From: an uncultured Campylobacter sp.
GTDB lineage: Bacteria > Campylobacterota > Campylobacteria > Campylobacterales > Campylobacteraceae
NCBI RefSeq assembly: GCF_938031315.1
Contig: NZ_CALHHT010000522.1
Location: 1-6,454, forward strand
Reading direction: 5' to 3'
DNA length: 6,454 nt
Of this stretch, positions 5,386-6,454 are shown piece by piece (positions within the stretch are counted from its first letter, which is position 1; the number at the start of each line of letters is the position of its first letter). Made by a program: the position numbers and the translations under genes. Below the pieces are notes generated by a model. The model was given only the letters and a program-made list of their open reading frames with translations, ran no database searches and was not told where the DNA came from.

Positions 5386-5754
5386 TTACAGCACCTGTTT
5401 TACGCTACTAGCCGTGATTTCAAGTAGCCTCGTAGCAAACGGAAATTTCGCCTTCGTTTCCTCAAACTCCGCGCCGCTATCTATAAAGCGCGCCGTGCCC
5501 TTCACCACAAAGCCGCGCCCTGCGCCAAACCTGCCTGCTAGCTCCTTCGTTGCGACGCTAAGCTCAACGTTTGGATTTGCCTCCACGTTGCTTTGCGTCT
5601 TTTTCATACCCGCAGCGGGGATGAGGATGCGATCACCCTTAATGACGAGATATCTGTTCCACGTATTGCTGATGTGAGCCTCGCCCTGCGCGCAGGTAGC
5701 GATACCTACGGCGCATTCATAATTCAAAATCTCCAAAAATTCCTTGCTAAACAT
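5386..5754 (-). CDS. Small FMN-binding split-barrel protein (PNPOx-like; Desulfovibrio FMN-binding protein type)
   Basis: A 122-residue cytosolic flavoprotein of the pyridoxamine-5'-phosphate oxidase-like split-barrel fold. It matches in length and wording the FMN-binding protein I recall from Desulfovibrio vulgaris: an E13 region, the NTWNxYL motif (30-36), IPAAGMKKTQSNV (45-57), AGRFGAGRGF (73-82), KGTA (85-88) and EFE (96-98). Residues known to sit around the flavin ring in that protein, E13, W32 and Y35, are present at the same positions, but the fourth, W106, is Phe106 here. The family acts as a small electron-transfer or flavin-reducing protein; the partner is unknown. The ATG start has AAGGAG 5 nt upstream, inside a 22-bp stretch identical to the upp start region. 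The AlkD-like gene ends 98 bp upstream, so the two may share a transcript. The assignment to the fold is strong; the physiological role is not known. Confidence 0.88.
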   Translation of the reverse strand: MFSKEFLEILNYECAVGIATCAQGEAHISNTWNRYLVIKGDRILIPAAGMKKTQSNVEANPNVELSVATKELAGRFGAGRGFVVKGTARFIDSGAEFEETKAKFPFATRLLEITASSVKQVL

Positions 5755-5852
5755 TTTCTCTCCTTAAATTTACATTTTAAAGCTCGCGATTTTGGCTGAC
5801 AAGCCCCGCGCGCAACTGAAATTTTAACTACCTCTGCCACTTTCCGTCTCGG

Positions 5853-6454
5853 TTAAATTTTATACTTCAAAAGCGCATCTTTTTCGGCTTTGCTTACGCG
5901 AAAGCTATCGCGGATCTTCGATATCGCCTTGTTTTGGATAAATTTAACCGCCCGCTTGCTCGCCAAAAACGCAAGCGTGATCTCGCGCTGCTTGATAAAC
6001 ATCTCAGCTATCGCCCACGCCACACCCATCTGCACGTAGTACCGCTCGTCGCTTTCGGCGGCGCAAATTTCAAAAAACTCCTCGGGCGTGAGCGCGCTCA
6101 TATTTCGCATAAAATAAACGTAGAAAAATCGCCGCTCAAACTCGCTCACGCCGCTTTTGGCCTGTTTTAGCAGCGCATCTGCAAAAGCGGCGTCCCTGAA
6201 TTTCGGAGCGAACATATCGCAAGCCGCCCAATTTGGCATCGTTTTGATAAAATCGCTCGCAAGCGCGAATTTCGTCTCATCTTGCTTAAAAAGCATTATA
6301 AAAAAGCCCTTTAGCACGAACTCCTCGTGAAAAACGGGCTTATATTTTTGCAGCTCGCACCGCGCCTCATCCGCCTCTCCCAAAGCGGCGAAGCTTTTGG
6401 CAAGCGCACGCAGTGCGGGAGTGCGCACGCCCAAAATCTGCGGCGCGGGGATTA
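5853..6454 (-). CDS. AlkD-like DNA alkylation repair protein (HEAT-repeat), N-terminus outside window
   Basis: Member of the DNA alkylation repair family (AlkD type), DNA glycosylases built of HEAT-like helix pairs that remove N3- and N7-alkylated purines in the cytoplasm. The frame is open to the right edge, so the in-frame TTG at 6432-6434 is not taken as the start; the extra visible residues read IPAPQI before LGVRTPALR, the family's N-terminal LGVRxPxLR motif. Counting from that TTG, W69 and D73 (PNWAACD) have the W-x3-D spacing of the catalytic Trp and Asp of B. cereus AlkD (W109, D113). ERRFF (100-104) offers the conserved Arg. GVAWAIAE (137-144) and KIRDSFRVS (173-181) match the family's last helices. 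About 200 residues are visible; full-length proteins are usually 220-235, so only the first helix or so is missing. All helices appear intact. The FMN-binding gene follows 98 bp downstream. Activity is inferred from the retained W/D pair. Confidence 0.9.
   Translation of the reverse strand, partial: IPAPQILGVRTPALRALAKSFAALGEADEARCELQKYKPVFHEEFVLKGFFIMLFKQDETKFALASDFIKTMPNWAACDMFAPKFRDAAFADALLKQAKSGVSEFERRFFYVYFMRNMSALTPEEFFEICAAESDERYYVQMGVAWAIAEMFIKQREITLAFLASKRAVKFIQNKAISKIRDSFRVSKAEKDALLKYKI

Noticed and set aside
5381..5799. Two + strand frames opposite the FMN-binding gene
   Set aside because: They are antisense to a gene with strong family match and have no ribosome binding site.
5794..5805. 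GGCT-GACA-AGCC hairpin between the AlkD-like and FMN-binding genes
   Set aside because: Only a 4-bp stem with no T-run; expected by chance in this composition.

Overview
The window most likely comes from a Campylobacter-type member of the Campylobacterota, probably one of the less AT-rich oral or gut species. Two things suggest this. The uracil phosphoribosyltransferase has the wording I associate with that phylum (KIMICPILRAALGMLDS, DPMFATGGTA). The spacers are saturated with AAATTT and its variants, while the genes use fairly GC-rich codons. The genus is an inference from protein wording and base composition; no search was possible.

Layout, left to right. A UvrD/Rep-type superfamily 1 helicase runs on the + strand, with its N-terminus cut off by the left edge (2-1648). 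Everything else is on the - strand: upp (2164-2832), a two-BON-domain lipoprotein (3378-3971), an SDR oxidoreductase (4348-5121), a small FMN-binding split-barrel protein resembling the Desulfovibrio FMN-binding protein (5386-5754), and an AlkD-like DNA alkylation repair protein cut off by the right edge (5853-6454). The helicase and upp converge on a 515-bp spacer. The five - strand genes do not form a tight operon; the gaps between them, in transcription order, are 98, 264, 376 and 545 bp.

The genes look like ordinary housekeeping or accessory genes without an obvious shared pathway: DNA repair at both ends, pyrimidine salvage, envelope maintenance, and two small redox proteins. The spacers are more unusual. 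They make up roughly 28% of the window and are built from degenerate AAATTT-centred repeats. They include a tandem 14/17-bp array (5182-5364), a long imperfect inverted repeat of about 250 bp (4046-4295) with one arm echoed in the tandem array, a spaced TTTAAATTTAGC series (2946-3079), and several hairpins, the best being a 13-bp perfect stem just after the lipoprotein gene (3330-3370). I saw no tRNA, rRNA, insertion sequence, CRISPR array or phage gene. The repeat-built spacers are the best candidates for something undescribed, but a neutral compositional origin is equally possible.
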